Source: a bacterium
GTDB lineage: Bacteria; Patescibacteriota; Saccharimonadia; Saccharimonadales; Saccharimonadaceae
DNA: 37,374 nt
Assembly: GCA_021781475.1 (NCBI GenBank)
Contig: JAJXWT010000008.1
Span: 1-37,374 of the forward strand
Direction: 5' to 3'
Shown: positions 15,339 to 23,368 of the stretch, one piece after another
How the letters are laid out: every line of letters begins with the position of its first letter
Position numbering within the stretch: the stretch's first letter is position 1
The notes under the pieces: generated by a model
Told to the model about the DNA's origin: nothing
What the model saw: the letters and a program-made list of their open reading frames with translations, nothing else
Database searches by the model: none
Program-made: the position numbers and the translations under genes

Positions 15339-15799
15339 TGGATCAGCAACAAGCAATTGATTTCGCGGTGGAGTACCTGCAAAATATTGTGGCCTTTTTT
15401 GGGCAAAATGTTGCCGTGCAGGCAGCGCTCGAAGATGAAATAATATCACTCCACATTGATTCATCGGACCTAAATAGTATACTAATTGGCCGGAACGCCG
15501 AAACGCTCCGCAGTTTGCAGTATATTGTCAGTACCGCACTCCGCAACAAGGGTTTTAGTTTAACCCGTGTCAATGTGGACGTTGCCGACTACAAAAAGCA
15601 GCGCGAAGAAAAAATGGCCGAAAAAGCCCGCGAGTGGATAGAGGAAGTTCGCACGAGCGGTGATTCGCACATTGCGCACATTAATGCGGCCGACCGCCGT
15701 ATTGTGCACCAGGTGGCAAGTGAGTATGATGATATTGAAACCTTTAGCGAGGGTGAGGGTCGGGAACGGCACATTATCATCGCGCAAAAAAGTTCGTAA
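15338..15799 (+). CDS. jag: Jag/KhpB-like KH-R3H RNA-binding protein
   Basis: A 153-residue protein. The N-terminal ~60 residues form the Jag-type start (AIDFAVEYLQNIVAFFG). A KH domain follows with the IGRNAETLRSLQYIVSTAL segment at about residues 51-69, and a C-terminal R3H domain carries DRRIVHQVASEYDDIETFSEGEG near residues 116-138. This is the usual partner of yidC in the rnpA-yidC-jag cluster and is thought to bind RNA and affect cell-wall growth in Gram-positives. It is shorter than many Jag proteins and lacks a long linker. It is translationally coupled to yidC. A GGAGG upstream (within the yidC end, about 15323-15328) can serve as ribosome site. Confidence 0.94.
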   Translation: MDQQQAIDFAVEYLQNIVAFFGQNVAVQAALEDEIISLHIDSSDLNSILIGRNAETLRSLQYIVSTALRNKGFSLTRVNVDVADYKKQREEKMAEKAREWIEEVRTSGDSHIAHINAADRRIVHQVASEYDDIETFSEGEGRERHIIIAQKSS

Positions 15800-15838
15800 A
15801 CCGCAGCGTATATAACATAAGTCAAAGGGGAAGTAACC

Positions 15839-16405
15839 ATGGTAACAACAATCATAATTCTGCTCGTTGTAGTGTTCGTAATTGGCATTATTGCGTCGCT
15901 GTATAACGGGCTAGTCCGGGCTGACCAAAAAGCCAAAGAATCATGGAGCGATATCACCGTGCAGCTTAAGCGGCGCGCCGATTTGATCCCTAACCTCGTT
16001 GAAACCGTAAAAGGCTACGCCGCTCACGAAAGTGGCGTGTTCGAAAAGGTAACCGAAGCACGGGCTGCAGTAACAGGCGCCGGCTCGCCAGCCGCCGCCG
16101 CACAGGCCGACGGCCAACTAACAGGGGCACTAAAAAGCCTGTTTGCCGTTGCCGAAAACTACCCAGACCTTAAGGCCAACCAAAACTTTTTGGAACTCCA
16201 GGCACAGGTCACTGACACCGAAGATAAAATCAGCGCCAGCCGCCGCTTTTATAACAGCGCGGTCAACTCATTTAACGCAAAGCGTAAAATGTTCCCAACC
16301 AACATGGTTGCCGGGATGCTTGGGTTTAACACCGACAAAGAATTCTTTGACGTAAGCGATGCCGAAAAGGCAGCGATTGAACAACCAGTCGAAGTAAAAT
16401 TTTAG
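15839..16405 (+). CDS. lemA: LemA family membrane protein
   Basis: A 188-residue protein with one N-terminal membrane segment (about residues 3-23) and a coiled helical domain. The family signature QLKRRADLIPNLVETVKGYA is at about residues 41-60, with further LemA motifs ENYPDLKANQNF and NSAVNSFN. LemA proteins are small single-pass proteins of uncertain role, seen in many bacteria and often beside membrane-stress genes. AAAGGGGAAG at about 15823-15832 supports the ATG at 15839. The next gene starts 20 bases downstream and is probably co-transcribed. Confidence 0.95.
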   Translation: MVTTIIILLVVVFVIGIIASLYNGLVRADQKAKESWSDITVQLKRRADLIPNLVETVKGYAAHESGVFEKVTEARAAVTGAGSPAAAAQADGQLTGALKSLFAVAENYPDLKANQNFLELQAQVTDTEDKISASRRFYNSAVNSFNAKRKMFPTNMVAGMLGFNTDKEFFDVSDAEKAAIEQPVEVKF

Positions 16406-16425
16406 GGTAACCCGAGCCCTGCTCT

Positions 16426-17772
16426 ATGGAATTTTTACATGGCCTAGTAGTCCCGCTTGAGTTTTTTGCCCGTGCTGGCGGTGGCGGCTCAAGCAGTGGC
16501 GGTGGCGGCCTTGGCAATATCTTTGTTGTATTGGGCTATGTCCCAATGCACCTTATGACAGCCGCGTTCCGGCGCCAGTTTAAACAGCGCCCGGCACTAT
16601 TTGTGCCCCTAAGCATTGTTTCGTGGCTGGTATTTGCCTTGTATGCGGGCGTACTAATCACCTTTATGGGTATATTAGGCTGGTACACGGCAATTGCGGC
16701 GCTACTAGGGGTTGTAGCGGGCCTGTATGGGTTATTCACTAAGCTGCGGCAAAGCACGGCTGTTAAAAATGAACTCCAGCAGGCGGCCGCCGAAGACCCG
16801 ATTTGGAATGAAGCCCAACTGATAGATTTTACCGAAGCTGCATTTAAGCGCTACCAGGCCGATTGGGGTACATTTAACACGAGTGCGATCCAGCAGTACA
16901 CAACCCCCGAATACTACCAGCACACGGCGCTTTTGCTGCGCGTGCTGCAGTCAATGGGCCGCGCGGACAGCATGGAAGATATCCATATAAGCGCGGTGGA
17001 GGTCATTGCCATGGACGACGAGCCGGGGAGCGATCATGACAGCTTTACGGCCGGCATTACGGCCCGCGCAAAAGATCGCTTGTTTGAAACACAGGGTGAC
17101 AAAACCCTGTACGTGGATTACAACGAGTTCACCGAATTTTGGCAGTTTGTGCGCAGCGGCAACACCTGGCTATTGGCTGGTATTCAGCAGCAAACCGCAA
17201 GCTTAGCAGCCGAAAATGCCGCCATTGCTACCCTAGCGCAGCAAAACGGCTATTACTACAGCCTTGATATGGGCTGGCTATTTATTCCAAAGCGGGGCCA
17301 GCTATTTGGCGGGGCACGGTTTGGGACTTCTGACATTAATAATCACATTGTGGGCTTGTATAATAACCAGCTGCTAGTACAGGTATATAGCTACAACAAG
17401 GCGCCGCAAGATACTGGCTCAAAAACGTATGTGATAGCACAGGTAAATGTACCAAAGCAGTACGGCACAATTATTGTGCGCCGCAAAAAGTTTATGCAGC
17501 TGCCGGCGTTTGGCTTAAAGCGGGTAGAGACCGAGTGGACGCAGTTTAATAAAAAATACGAGGTGTTTGCGAGCGCGCCCGAGCAGGTCACAAGCTTTGA
17601 GCTTTTAAACCCAACCTACATGGAGCAGCTAGAGGCATTGCCGTTCGAAGTCACAATTGAGGTTGTCGACAACGTGATTTACCTGTATGCGGCAGAATCA
17701 AACACGGATACTCAAACCTACCAAACCATGCTGGATCTTGTGAACAAGGCGTTTAAAGAGTTGCGGCTTTAG
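16426..17772 (+). CDS. Membrane protein with Tim44-like and DUF3137-like regions
   Basis: The 448-residue protein begins with a short hydrophobic stretch and a Gly/Ser run (residues 19-28). Two or three membrane segments follow at about 30-105. From about residue 130 to 255, DFTEAAFKRYQADWGTFNT and YTTPEYYQHTA match the Tim44-like domain, an NTF2-type fold. The C-terminal half (about 270-448) has the layout of DUF3137-type proteins, with VETEWTQFNKKYEVFAS and ELLNPTYMEQLEAL. Pairing with LemA occurs in other bacteria and suggests a shared membrane task. I cannot name the substrate. Its TAG overlaps the convergent glycosyltransferase's stop by three bases, so no terminator separates them. Confidence 0.8.
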   Translation: MEFLHGLVVPLEFFARAGGGGSSSGGGGLGNIFVVLGYVPMHLMTAAFRRQFKQRPALFVPLSIVSWLVFALYAGVLITFMGILGWYTAIAALLGVVAGLYGLFTKLRQSTAVKNELQQAAAEDPIWNEAQLIDFTEAAFKRYQADWGTFNTSAIQQYTTPEYYQHTALLLRVLQSMGRADSMEDIHISAVEVIAMDDEPGSDHDSFTAGITARAKDRLFETQGDKTLYVDYNEFTEFWQFVRSGNTWLLAGIQQQTASLAAENAAIATLAQQNGYYYSLDMGWLFIPKRGQLFGGARFGTSDINNHIVGLYNNQLLVQVYSYNKAPQDTGSKTYVIAQVNVPKQYGTIIVRRKKFMQLPAFGLKRVETEWTQFNKKYEVFASAPEQVTSFELLNPTYMEQLEALPFEVTIEVVDNVIYLYAAESNTDTQTYQTMLDLVNKAFKELRL

Positions 17773-18860
17773 CTGCGTAGAACTTGCTCGTAGAGCGCGT
17801 GGGTTTCGCGGGCCATATGCTCCCAGCTGTATTTTTTTACCTGCGTATGGCCTTTTTGCACCATATTTTTTAGTAGTTCGGGGTTATGAATAGTAGTGGC
17901 AATAACGCGCGCCATTTCTGTTGCACTGTGGGGGTTAAAATATACCGCCGCATCGCCAAGTACCTCTGGCATACAGCTGGCGTTGCTGCTGATTACTGGC
18001 GTGCCATAGGCCATTGCTTCGAGTGGTGGTAGGCCAAAGCCTTCCATAAGGCTTGGGAACACGTAGGCGATCGTTTGTGTAAACAACCAATCGCGCTGGG
18101 GGTCGGGCAAATAGCCCGTAAAATGGATATTTTTGTAGCCCAGCTTTTCAAAATATTCCTTATTACGCGCGGTGTCTTTGTTCATGCGGCCAACAAGCAC
18201 CAGCCCTAGGTCGGGGTCGGTTTTAAGCAACAGCTGGTGGGCCTCACCAAGTTTGCGAACGTTTTTGTAATCTGGTTGTTGGCCAACATACATAATAAAG
18301 CGCGTAAAAGGCAGGTCTTTATAGGGTTTGAGTTCAGTAGGGTGGGCCTCCCCCGCCTCATATATTGTTGTAATTTTATCATCATTTATATGGGTGTAAG
18401 TTTGAAATTCATTTTTAGTGTTGTTAGTGATTGCAATAATGTGGTTATTGGTGCGCGCAATGTCTTTAAACACAAACCGGCCGACCAGCTGTTTAAAATG
18501 GTACATAAGCCAGTTTTTATCACTATTATAGGTGTTAAGCAGGGTTAAATCGTGCACGGTTGTTATTTTTTTACCACGGTACAGTACGGGCTGCTGGGGC
18601 ATGCCAAAATGCACTAAATCAGGTTTTAATGCACTAAGGTAGCGCAAAAAGCCCAGCTGCTCGTTAAAGGAGTAGGCCGTAAAGGGGACGGTGCGCACTG
18701 TAAAATTAGGGTTAGTGGGTTGCCAATACGCTTTATCTTTAGTAGGCACAAGCACGGAGTATGTGTTAACGGTGTCAATTTTTTGCAGGTATTCGAGCAG
18801 CTTAACCGCGTAGGTGCCGGTGCCAGAATTTATAAAACGAACATCAATCGCAATATGCAT
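17769..18860 (-). CDS. Glycosyltransferase family 4
   Basis: I chose the ATG at 18860 (MHIAIDVRFINSGTGTY); a GTG two codons earlier is possible. The 363-residue protein is a GT-B fold retaining transferase. The N-terminal acceptor domain begins with IAIDVRFI. The C-terminal donor domain has FIMYVGQQPDYKN, LVLVGRMNKD and the E-x7-E motif EGFGLPPLE followed by AMAYGTPVI. It resembles mannosyl/rhamnosyl transferases of surface-polysaccharide clusters. It lies downstream of gtrA and a polyprenol-phosphate GT2 on the same strand. The sugar donor cannot be told from sequence. Confidence 0.9.
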   Translation of the reverse strand: MHIAIDVRFINSGTGTYAVKLLEYLQKIDTVNTYSVLVPTKDKAYWQPTNPNFTVRTVPFTAYSFNEQLGFLRYLSALKPDLVHFGMPQQPVLYRGKKITTVHDLTLLNTYNSDKNWLMYHFKQLVGRFVFKDIARTNNHIIAITNNTKNEFQTYTHINDDKITTIYEAGEAHPTELKPYKDLPFTRFIMYVGQQPDYKNVRKLGEAHQLLLKTDPDLGLVLVGRMNKDTARNKEYFEKLGYKNIHFTGYLPDPQRDWLFTQTIAYVFPSLMEGFGLPPLEAMAYGTPVISSNASCMPEVLGDAAVYFNPHSATEMARVIATTIHNPELLKNMVQKGHTQVKKYSWEHMARETHALYEQVLRS

Positions 18861-18868
18861 ATGCACCT

Positions 18869-18896
18869 AGTATAAGGTATATAGGTGGGCTTACAA
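18869..18896 (-). promoter_or_regulatory. Promoter of the GT4 gene
   Basis: On the - strand, TATACT (18869-18874) stands 8 bases from the ATG at 18860. TTGTAA (18891-18896) lies 16 bases further upstream and overlaps the gtrA stop. The transcript would start 2-3 bases before the ATG, so it is another leaderless candidate. Confidence 0.5.
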
Positions 18897-19331
18897 AACA
18901 GTTTGAATCGGCGGCGTATGCTTAAACACGACCCGGGCGTACATAATATAGTTCCACACCATAGATACCAGGGTGGCGAGTAGCTTACTAGCAACCAGGC
19001 CCGCGATGGGGTTATGGAGCAGATTAATCAGTGGCGCCTGGGTTAGCGCAATAATACTATTTTGCAGACCCCATAACCCAACTAGCGTGACTACTACAAA
19101 CAGCACCATTTCGCGCACCACATTAGTATCGGTGGTTTTAAAAGTATATTTTTTGTTGGCCGCAAAGCTAAAAATAAAGGCGAGGGTGCTCGAACAGGTA
19201 TTGGCTACCAGTACGTTAATACCAAACGACTTTAGGGTAAGTAGCACCCCAAAATCAATCGCTGTGTTTGCGAGCCCGACAACCGTAAACCGCCCCAATT
19301 GCTTATTTTTTAGTATGTTGGGTACTTTCAT
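18891..19331 (-). CDS. gtrA: GtrA-family membrane protein
   Basis: A 146-residue protein with four membrane segments at about residues 15-35, 40-60, 72-92 and 106-126. The family pattern GRFTVVGLANTAIDFGVLL is near the start, and FSFAANKKYTFK comes between segments 2 and 3. GtrA-like proteins are believed to flip polyprenol-linked sugars across the membrane for glycan modification. Its start overlaps the end of the preceding glycosyltransferase gene by 29 bases, the largest overlap in the window. That upstream protein is GtrB-like, making the usual GtrA/GtrB pair. Confidence 0.93.
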   Translation of the reverse strand: MKVPNILKNKQLGRFTVVGLANTAIDFGVLLTLKSFGINVLVANTCSSTLAFIFSFAANKKYTFKTTDTNVVREMVLFVVVTLVGLWGLQNSIIALTQAPLINLLHNPIAGLVASKLLATLVSMVWNYIMYARVVFKHTPPIQTVL

Positions 19332-20253
19332 GGTATTCGTCGATTAAATAAAGTGGCCGCTGTTTTGTTTCGTTAAAAATCCGCCCAATGTATTCGCCGA
19401 TCACCCCAAGGCTTAGTAGCTGCACACCACCTAAAAATAGTATGACTGCCATAAGTGATGCATAGCCGCTGCCGGTCGGCACGCCAAACAGCGGGCGAAT
19501 TAATAGGTAGGCAATGTATATAAACGCCACCAACGACACAAGGCCGCCGAGCAGCGATGATAGTCGCAGTGGTGCCGTGGTAAACGAGGTAATGCCGTCG
19601 ATCGCGAGGTTTATAAGCTTGGCGTAATTCCACTTTGTTTCGCCAGCGGCCCGTGGGTCGCGGTCGTACAAAATTTCTTTCTTTTTAAAGCCAATCCAGC
19701 TAAACAGGGCTTTTGTGTTGCGCTGGCTTTCGCGCAGCTGTGTTAAGGCGGTAATGCACCGTTGGCTCAGCAGGCGAAAATCGCCGGTATCGCGCTGAAT
19801 AGGTATGCGGGTGGATTTTTGCAGTACCCGGTAGTACCATTCGCTTGTTTTCTTTTTAAACCACGTTTCACCGGTGCGGCTGCGGCGCCGGGCGTACACA
19901 TCGTCGTAGCCTTGTTCCCATAACTCAATCATTTTAGGGATAAGCTCGGGTGGGTCTTGTAAATCAGCATCAATAATCACCGTGGCGTCGCTTTTTATGT
20001 GGTCAAAGCCGGCAATCATGCCAATTTCTTTGCCAAAATTGCGCGCAAAATCAATATAGCTTACCCGGGTATCGTGCTCGGCCCAGTCACGAATAAGCTG
20101 CATTGTACCATCGCGGCTGCCATCATTTACAAACAAAAATTCAAGCTCGTAGTTTGGCAGCGACTCACCAAGGGTGTGGAGGCGTTTTTGTAGCATGGGC
20201 AACACCTGCTCCTCGTTGTAGGCGGGTATCAGCACGGTAATTTTCTTTTTCAT
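19303..20253 (-). CDS. Polyprenol-phosphate glycosyltransferase (GT2, DPM1/GtrB-like)
   Basis: A 316-residue GT-A transferase that should attach a nucleotide-activated sugar to polyprenyl phosphate. The start MKKKITVLIPAYNEE, the VNDGSRDGT motif near residue 43 and the DADLQDPPE motif at residues 95-103 define the family. Two C-terminal membrane segments (about 230-255 and 265-290) precede GEYIGRIFNETKQRPLYL, which is characteristic of GtrB/ArnC-like proteins. The overlapping gtrA would move the lipid-linked sugar outward. The donor is not predictable. Confidence 0.93.
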   Translation of the reverse strand: MKKKITVLIPAYNEEQVLPMLQKRLHTLGESLPNYELEFLFVNDGSRDGTMQLIRDWAEHDTRVSYIDFARNFGKEIGMIAGFDHIKSDATVIIDADLQDPPELIPKMIELWEQGYDDVYARRRSRTGETWFKKKTSEWYYRVLQKSTRIPIQRDTGDFRLLSQRCITALTQLRESQRNTKALFSWIGFKKKEILYDRDPRAAGETKWNYAKLINLAIDGITSFTTAPLRLSSLLGGLVSLVAFIYIAYLLIRPLFGVPTGSGYASLMAVILFLGGVQLLSLGVIGEYIGRIFNETKQRPLYLIDEYHESTQHTKK

Positions 20254-20262
20254 ACTACTGCT

Positions 20263-20290
20263 AGTATAGCGCTCTTTTGCTTTGTTCCAA
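20263..20290 (-). promoter_or_regulatory. Promoter of the GtrB-like gene
   Basis: TATACT on the - strand at 20263-20268 is 9 bases from the ATG at 20253. TTGGAA at 20285-20290 is a possible -35 at 16-base spacing. The expected transcript start is only a few bases before the ATG. Confidence 0.45.
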
Positions 20291-20298
20291 AGGGGGTA

Positions 20299-21315
20299 TT
20301 ACTTGCCGGTAAAGAATTTACGGAACTTGCGCATACCGGTTTGCTCGGGCGGGATATCGTGCAATAAGATACTGTTAATGTACTGCGTGGTAACGGTTTT
20401 TGTTTTTTGGATCCGCCACCGTTCGCGGAACATATGGGGCATAAGCGCCCAACTTTTGATCCAGCCTTTTACGGCGTACTTACCGTTCCCTTTTACAATC
20501 GCGTTCCCTAAAATCAGGGTATATAGCAGCACAAAGCGAGGGTAAATGGTTGGCCAAAGCCCCAGTGGTACGTTTTTTGTAAATAATACCGGTAGGTTTT
20601 TAAATGTGTTATACACCGCAAGCCCTGGTACAGTCTTGCTGCTGGCGCCAAGCTTATGGTAGGCGATAGCTTTTGGGGTAAAACGCACCGCGTAACCCTG
20701 TAATTGGGCGCGGAAACTTATGTCGACATCTTCGTAGTACATAAAAAATGCCTCATCGAACAAGCCGATTGCCTTAAACATAGCGGTGCGGGCAATAAAC
20801 CCACCGCCAGTACTACCGAATACCTCGCCTGGCTCCTTTGGTGCCACCTGGCGCTTGGCGTCACGGTTGCGCGGGCCCGGCAAACCCCAGGTGGTATACA
20901 GTTCACCGCTCGTGTCAATTGTTGTGCCGTCACGGCGCAAGAGGAGGCCTGTTGCTATGCCGGCCTTGGGGTGCGTTGTAAGCTCGTGTGTAAGCTCTGT
21001 TGCCCACTGGGTGTCGGCAATCGCATCAGCGTTTAAGGTGCCGACAAATTCATATCTATTGTCGGTTGCCCACTTTATTCCAGCTTTAAAGCCACCAGCC
21101 GTGCCACCATTGCGGCCTGTGGCGATAAACCGGATATCGCTATTTGGCTTATTGGCGATATATTTTTGTAGCTTGTCCGCAGAATCATCAGTTGAGCCGT
21201 TGTCAATACTGAGCAAGGTGAGCCCCTTTGTTATTTGCTTACCTAAACTTTCCAGGCACTCAATCGAGTCGCCGGAATTGTTCCAAGTTATTACCATTAT
21301 TACAAGTCTGTTCAT
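20299..21315 (-). CDS. GT2 glycosyltransferase, rhamnosyltransferase-like
   Basis: A 338-residue GT-A protein beginning MNRLVIMVITWNN, with IDNGSTDDSADK near residue 38 and the GRNGGTAGGFKAGI segment near 68-81. NADA stands at about 96-99 in place of the usual DxD, and MYYEDVDISFRAQLQGY is near 205-225. These are the marks of WbbL/rhamnosyltransferase-like GT2 enzymes. A C-terminal hydrophobic stretch may hold it at the membrane. With dTDP-rhamnose genes nearby, rhamnose transfer is a reasonable guess. It is divergent from the exporter gene with only ~30 bases between them. Confidence 0.87.
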   Translation of the reverse strand: MNRLVIMVITWNNSGDSIECLESLGKQITKGLTLLSIDNGSTDDSADKLQKYIANKPNSDIRFIATGRNGGTAGGFKAGIKWATDNRYEFVGTLNADAIADTQWATELTHELTTHPKAGIATGLLLRRDGTTIDTSGELYTTWGLPGPRNRDAKRQVAPKEPGEVFGSTGGGFIARTAMFKAIGLFDEAFFMYYEDVDISFRAQLQGYAVRFTPKAIAYHKLGASSKTVPGLAVYNTFKNLPVLFTKNVPLGLWPTIYPRFVLLYTLILGNAIVKGNGKYAVKGWIKSWALMPHMFRERWRIQKTKTVTTQYINSILLHDIPPEQTGMRKFRKFFTGK

Positions 21316-21349
21316 AACGCTTCATCTATCTTATAATATTTAGTTGATT
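21316..21349. promoter_or_regulatory. Compact divergent promoter region between GT2 and wzm
   Basis: The + strand has TATAAT at 21332-21337, 12 bases before the wzm ATG at 21350. The - strand has TATAAG (21330-21335) 14 bases before the GT2 ATG at 21315. The two -10 elements overlap, so the two promoters probably exclude each other. No clear -35 elements are seen; they would have to lie inside the opposite coding region. Confidence 0.5.
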
Positions 21350-22162
21350 ATGAAACTATCAAACGTCTTTAGTCGTAAAAACCGCATACTGCTGCGGGAG
21401 CTAGTTATCACAGATTTTAAACTCCGCTACCAGGGGTCGGTGTTAGGGTATGCCTGGTCACTACTAAAGCCGCTCTTTTTGTTTGCAATTATGTATGTAG
21501 TGTTTGGAAAGCTGATGAAATTTGGCTCGGTCGAGCATTATGCAATCTACCTTCTGTTTGGAATTGTTCTCTGGAATTTCTTCCTTGAGGCCACGAGCCA
21601 AGGAATGGCATCGATTGTAGCGCGGAGTGATTTGCTTCGAAAAATTAACTTCCCAAAGTATATTATTGTTCTGTCAGCAACAATCTCGGCCCTGATTAAC
21701 CTTGCACTTAACCTTGTGATAGTTGCGATTTTTATGATTGTGAATGGCGTAAGTTTACGACTTGTATTTATAACTACCCCGATTTATATGGCCGAGATAT
21801 ATATTTTTGCTCTAGGAATAGCGTTTTTACTGTCGGCCCTTAACGTCAGATTTCGCGACATCAGTCATATATGGGAAATTGTAACGCAAGCTGCGTTTTA
21901 TGCGACCCCAATTATCTACCCATTAAGTATCATTATCGCTAAAAGCAGGCTTGCTGCCCAGTTACTGATGTTGAATCCGATTGCTCAGGCTATACAGGAT
22001 GCTCGCTACGCGCTGGTGACAAAGCAAACCATGACATTTGCAGACCTTTTTCCTCATCACCAGTACCTGCTGGTCATACCCTATTCCATCGTTGTCCTTA
22101 TGCTGGTTGTCGGGGGCCTATACTTTAAGAAGCACTCTAAATATTTCGCGGAGAACATATAA
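21350..22162 (+). CDS. wzm: Polysaccharide ABC exporter, membrane subunit
   Basis: A 270-residue ABC-2-type permease with six predicted membrane segments. A cytoplasmic amphipathic start contains RELVITDFKLRYQGSVLGYAW, the standard entry motif of Wzm/TagG-like proteins. FRDISHIWEIVTQAAFYATPIIYP at about residues 170-193 is also typical. Together with Wzt it moves undecaprenol-linked polysaccharide across the membrane. I start it at the ATG at 21350; a TTG two codons upstream (21344) is an alternative, and neither has a ribosome site. The next gene starts at the base after its stop. Confidence 0.94.
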   Translation: MKLSNVFSRKNRILLRELVITDFKLRYQGSVLGYAWSLLKPLFLFAIMYVVFGKLMKFGSVEHYAIYLLFGIVLWNFFLEATSQGMASIVARSDLLRKINFPKYIIVLSATISALINLALNLVIVAIFMIVNGVSLRLVFITTPIYMAEIYIFALGIAFLLSALNVRFRDISHIWEIVTQAAFYATPIIYPLSIIIAKSRLAAQLLMLNPIAQAIQDARYALVTKQTMTFADLFPHHQYLLVIPYSIVVLMLVVGGLYFKKHSKYFAENI

Positions 22163-23350
22163 ATGGCTGAAAATGTAGTTATTGTTAAGAACTTACATAA
22201 GTTTTTTAAGTTACCCAAAGAGCAGGCTAATGGCCTTAAGCAGGCAATGGTCAACAAGCTTAAGGGTATTCGGGGATACGAGAAACAGCACGTGCTGCGG
22301 GGAATTAGCTTTGAAATAAAAAAAGGCGATTTCTTTGGCATTGTCGGGCGCAACGGGAGCGGGAAGAGCACGCTGCTCAAGCTATTGGCACAAATCTACT
22401 CTCCAAACTCAGGTTCTGTGGAGGTCCATGGGTCGCTGACCCCATTTATTGAGCTTGGCGTGGGATTCAACCCTGAACTTACCGGCCGAGAAAATGTATT
22501 CCTGAACGGCTCACTCCTTGGTTTTAGTCACAAAGACATGGAGCGTATGTATGATGACATTGTTTCATTTGCAGAGCTGGAGCATTTTATGGACCAGAAA
22601 CTTAAGAACTACTCCAGTGGCATGCAGGTGAGGCTCGCCTTTTCTATTGCGATCAGAGCAGATACGGATATATTAATACTCGATGAAGTGTTGGCGGTTG
22701 GTGATGAGGCGTTCCAAAAGAAATGCAGCAGCTTTTTTAGCCAGATCAAGAAAGACAAATCAAAAACTGTTATCCTTGTGACGCACTCAATGGGTGACGT
22801 AAAAAGGTATTGCAACAAGGCGCTATTGCTAGAAAAAGGAAAGATTGTTGCAATTGGTAACCCAACAGAGGTAGCTGATGACTACTCCAAGCAGTTTATT
22901 GATGAGAGTGTGGCAACGACAATCAAGCGCAAGAATAGATATGGCACTGGGGAAGTTATTTATGAAAACATGAAGCATCATATTACCCCAGAGTTGTTCA
23001 CCTTGGACTTTGATATCGTCAATAAAACTGACAAGCGCGCTAACGGTATAACGATGGGGTTTGATTTTTGTGTTAATGGGGATATAGTTGTCGGCAATGA
23101 CACGCGGTTTCTGCAGGAATATAAAAAAGGCCTGTCGCTTGGGCCAAAGAAGAAGAAGCATATAACAGTGGAGTTTCCAAATAATCTTGGCAACCAACCA
23201 TTTAGCTTAAATACAAATATTACGACGGATCTTGGCATTAACGTGACAGATCACATGAACCCTGCATTGGAGTTTAACTCCACAAATATCCAGTACGCTA
23301 ATGCCTGGAAGGTACTTTCGTTTCCAGACATCAGTGTGAAGGATAAATAG
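22163..23350 (+). CDS. wzt: Polysaccharide ABC exporter, ATPase with Wzt-type C-terminal domain
   Basis: A 395-residue ATPase. Walker A (GRNGSGKST) is at about residues 61-69, the ABC signature YSSGMQVRLAF at about 149 and Walker B ILILDEVLAVGDE at about 170-182. The His switch is in THSMGD near 213. Residues beyond ~245 form an extra strand-rich domain (LFTLDFDIVNKTDKR and onward) of the Wzt carbohydrate-binding type, which in O-antigen exporters recognises the modified end of the glycan. It abuts wzm without a gap. The extension suggests that the exported chain carries a specific terminal mark. Confidence 0.95.
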   Translation: MAENVVIVKNLHKFFKLPKEQANGLKQAMVNKLKGIRGYEKQHVLRGISFEIKKGDFFGIVGRNGSGKSTLLKLLAQIYSPNSGSVEVHGSLTPFIELGVGFNPELTGRENVFLNGSLLGFSHKDMERMYDDIVSFAELEHFMDQKLKNYSSGMQVRLAFSIAIRADTDILILDEVLAVGDEAFQKKCSSFFSQIKKDKSKTVILVTHSMGDVKRYCNKALLLEKGKIVAIGNPTEVADDYSKQFIDESVATTIKRKNRYGTGEVIYENMKHHITPELFTLDFDIVNKTDKRANGITMGFDFCVNGDIVVGNDTRFLQEYKKGLSLGPKKKKHITVEFPNNLGNQPFSLNTNITTDLGINVTDHMNPALEFNSTNIQYANAWKVLSFPDISVKDK

Positions 23351-23368
23351 TGAGCGCGAGGTGGCTTT

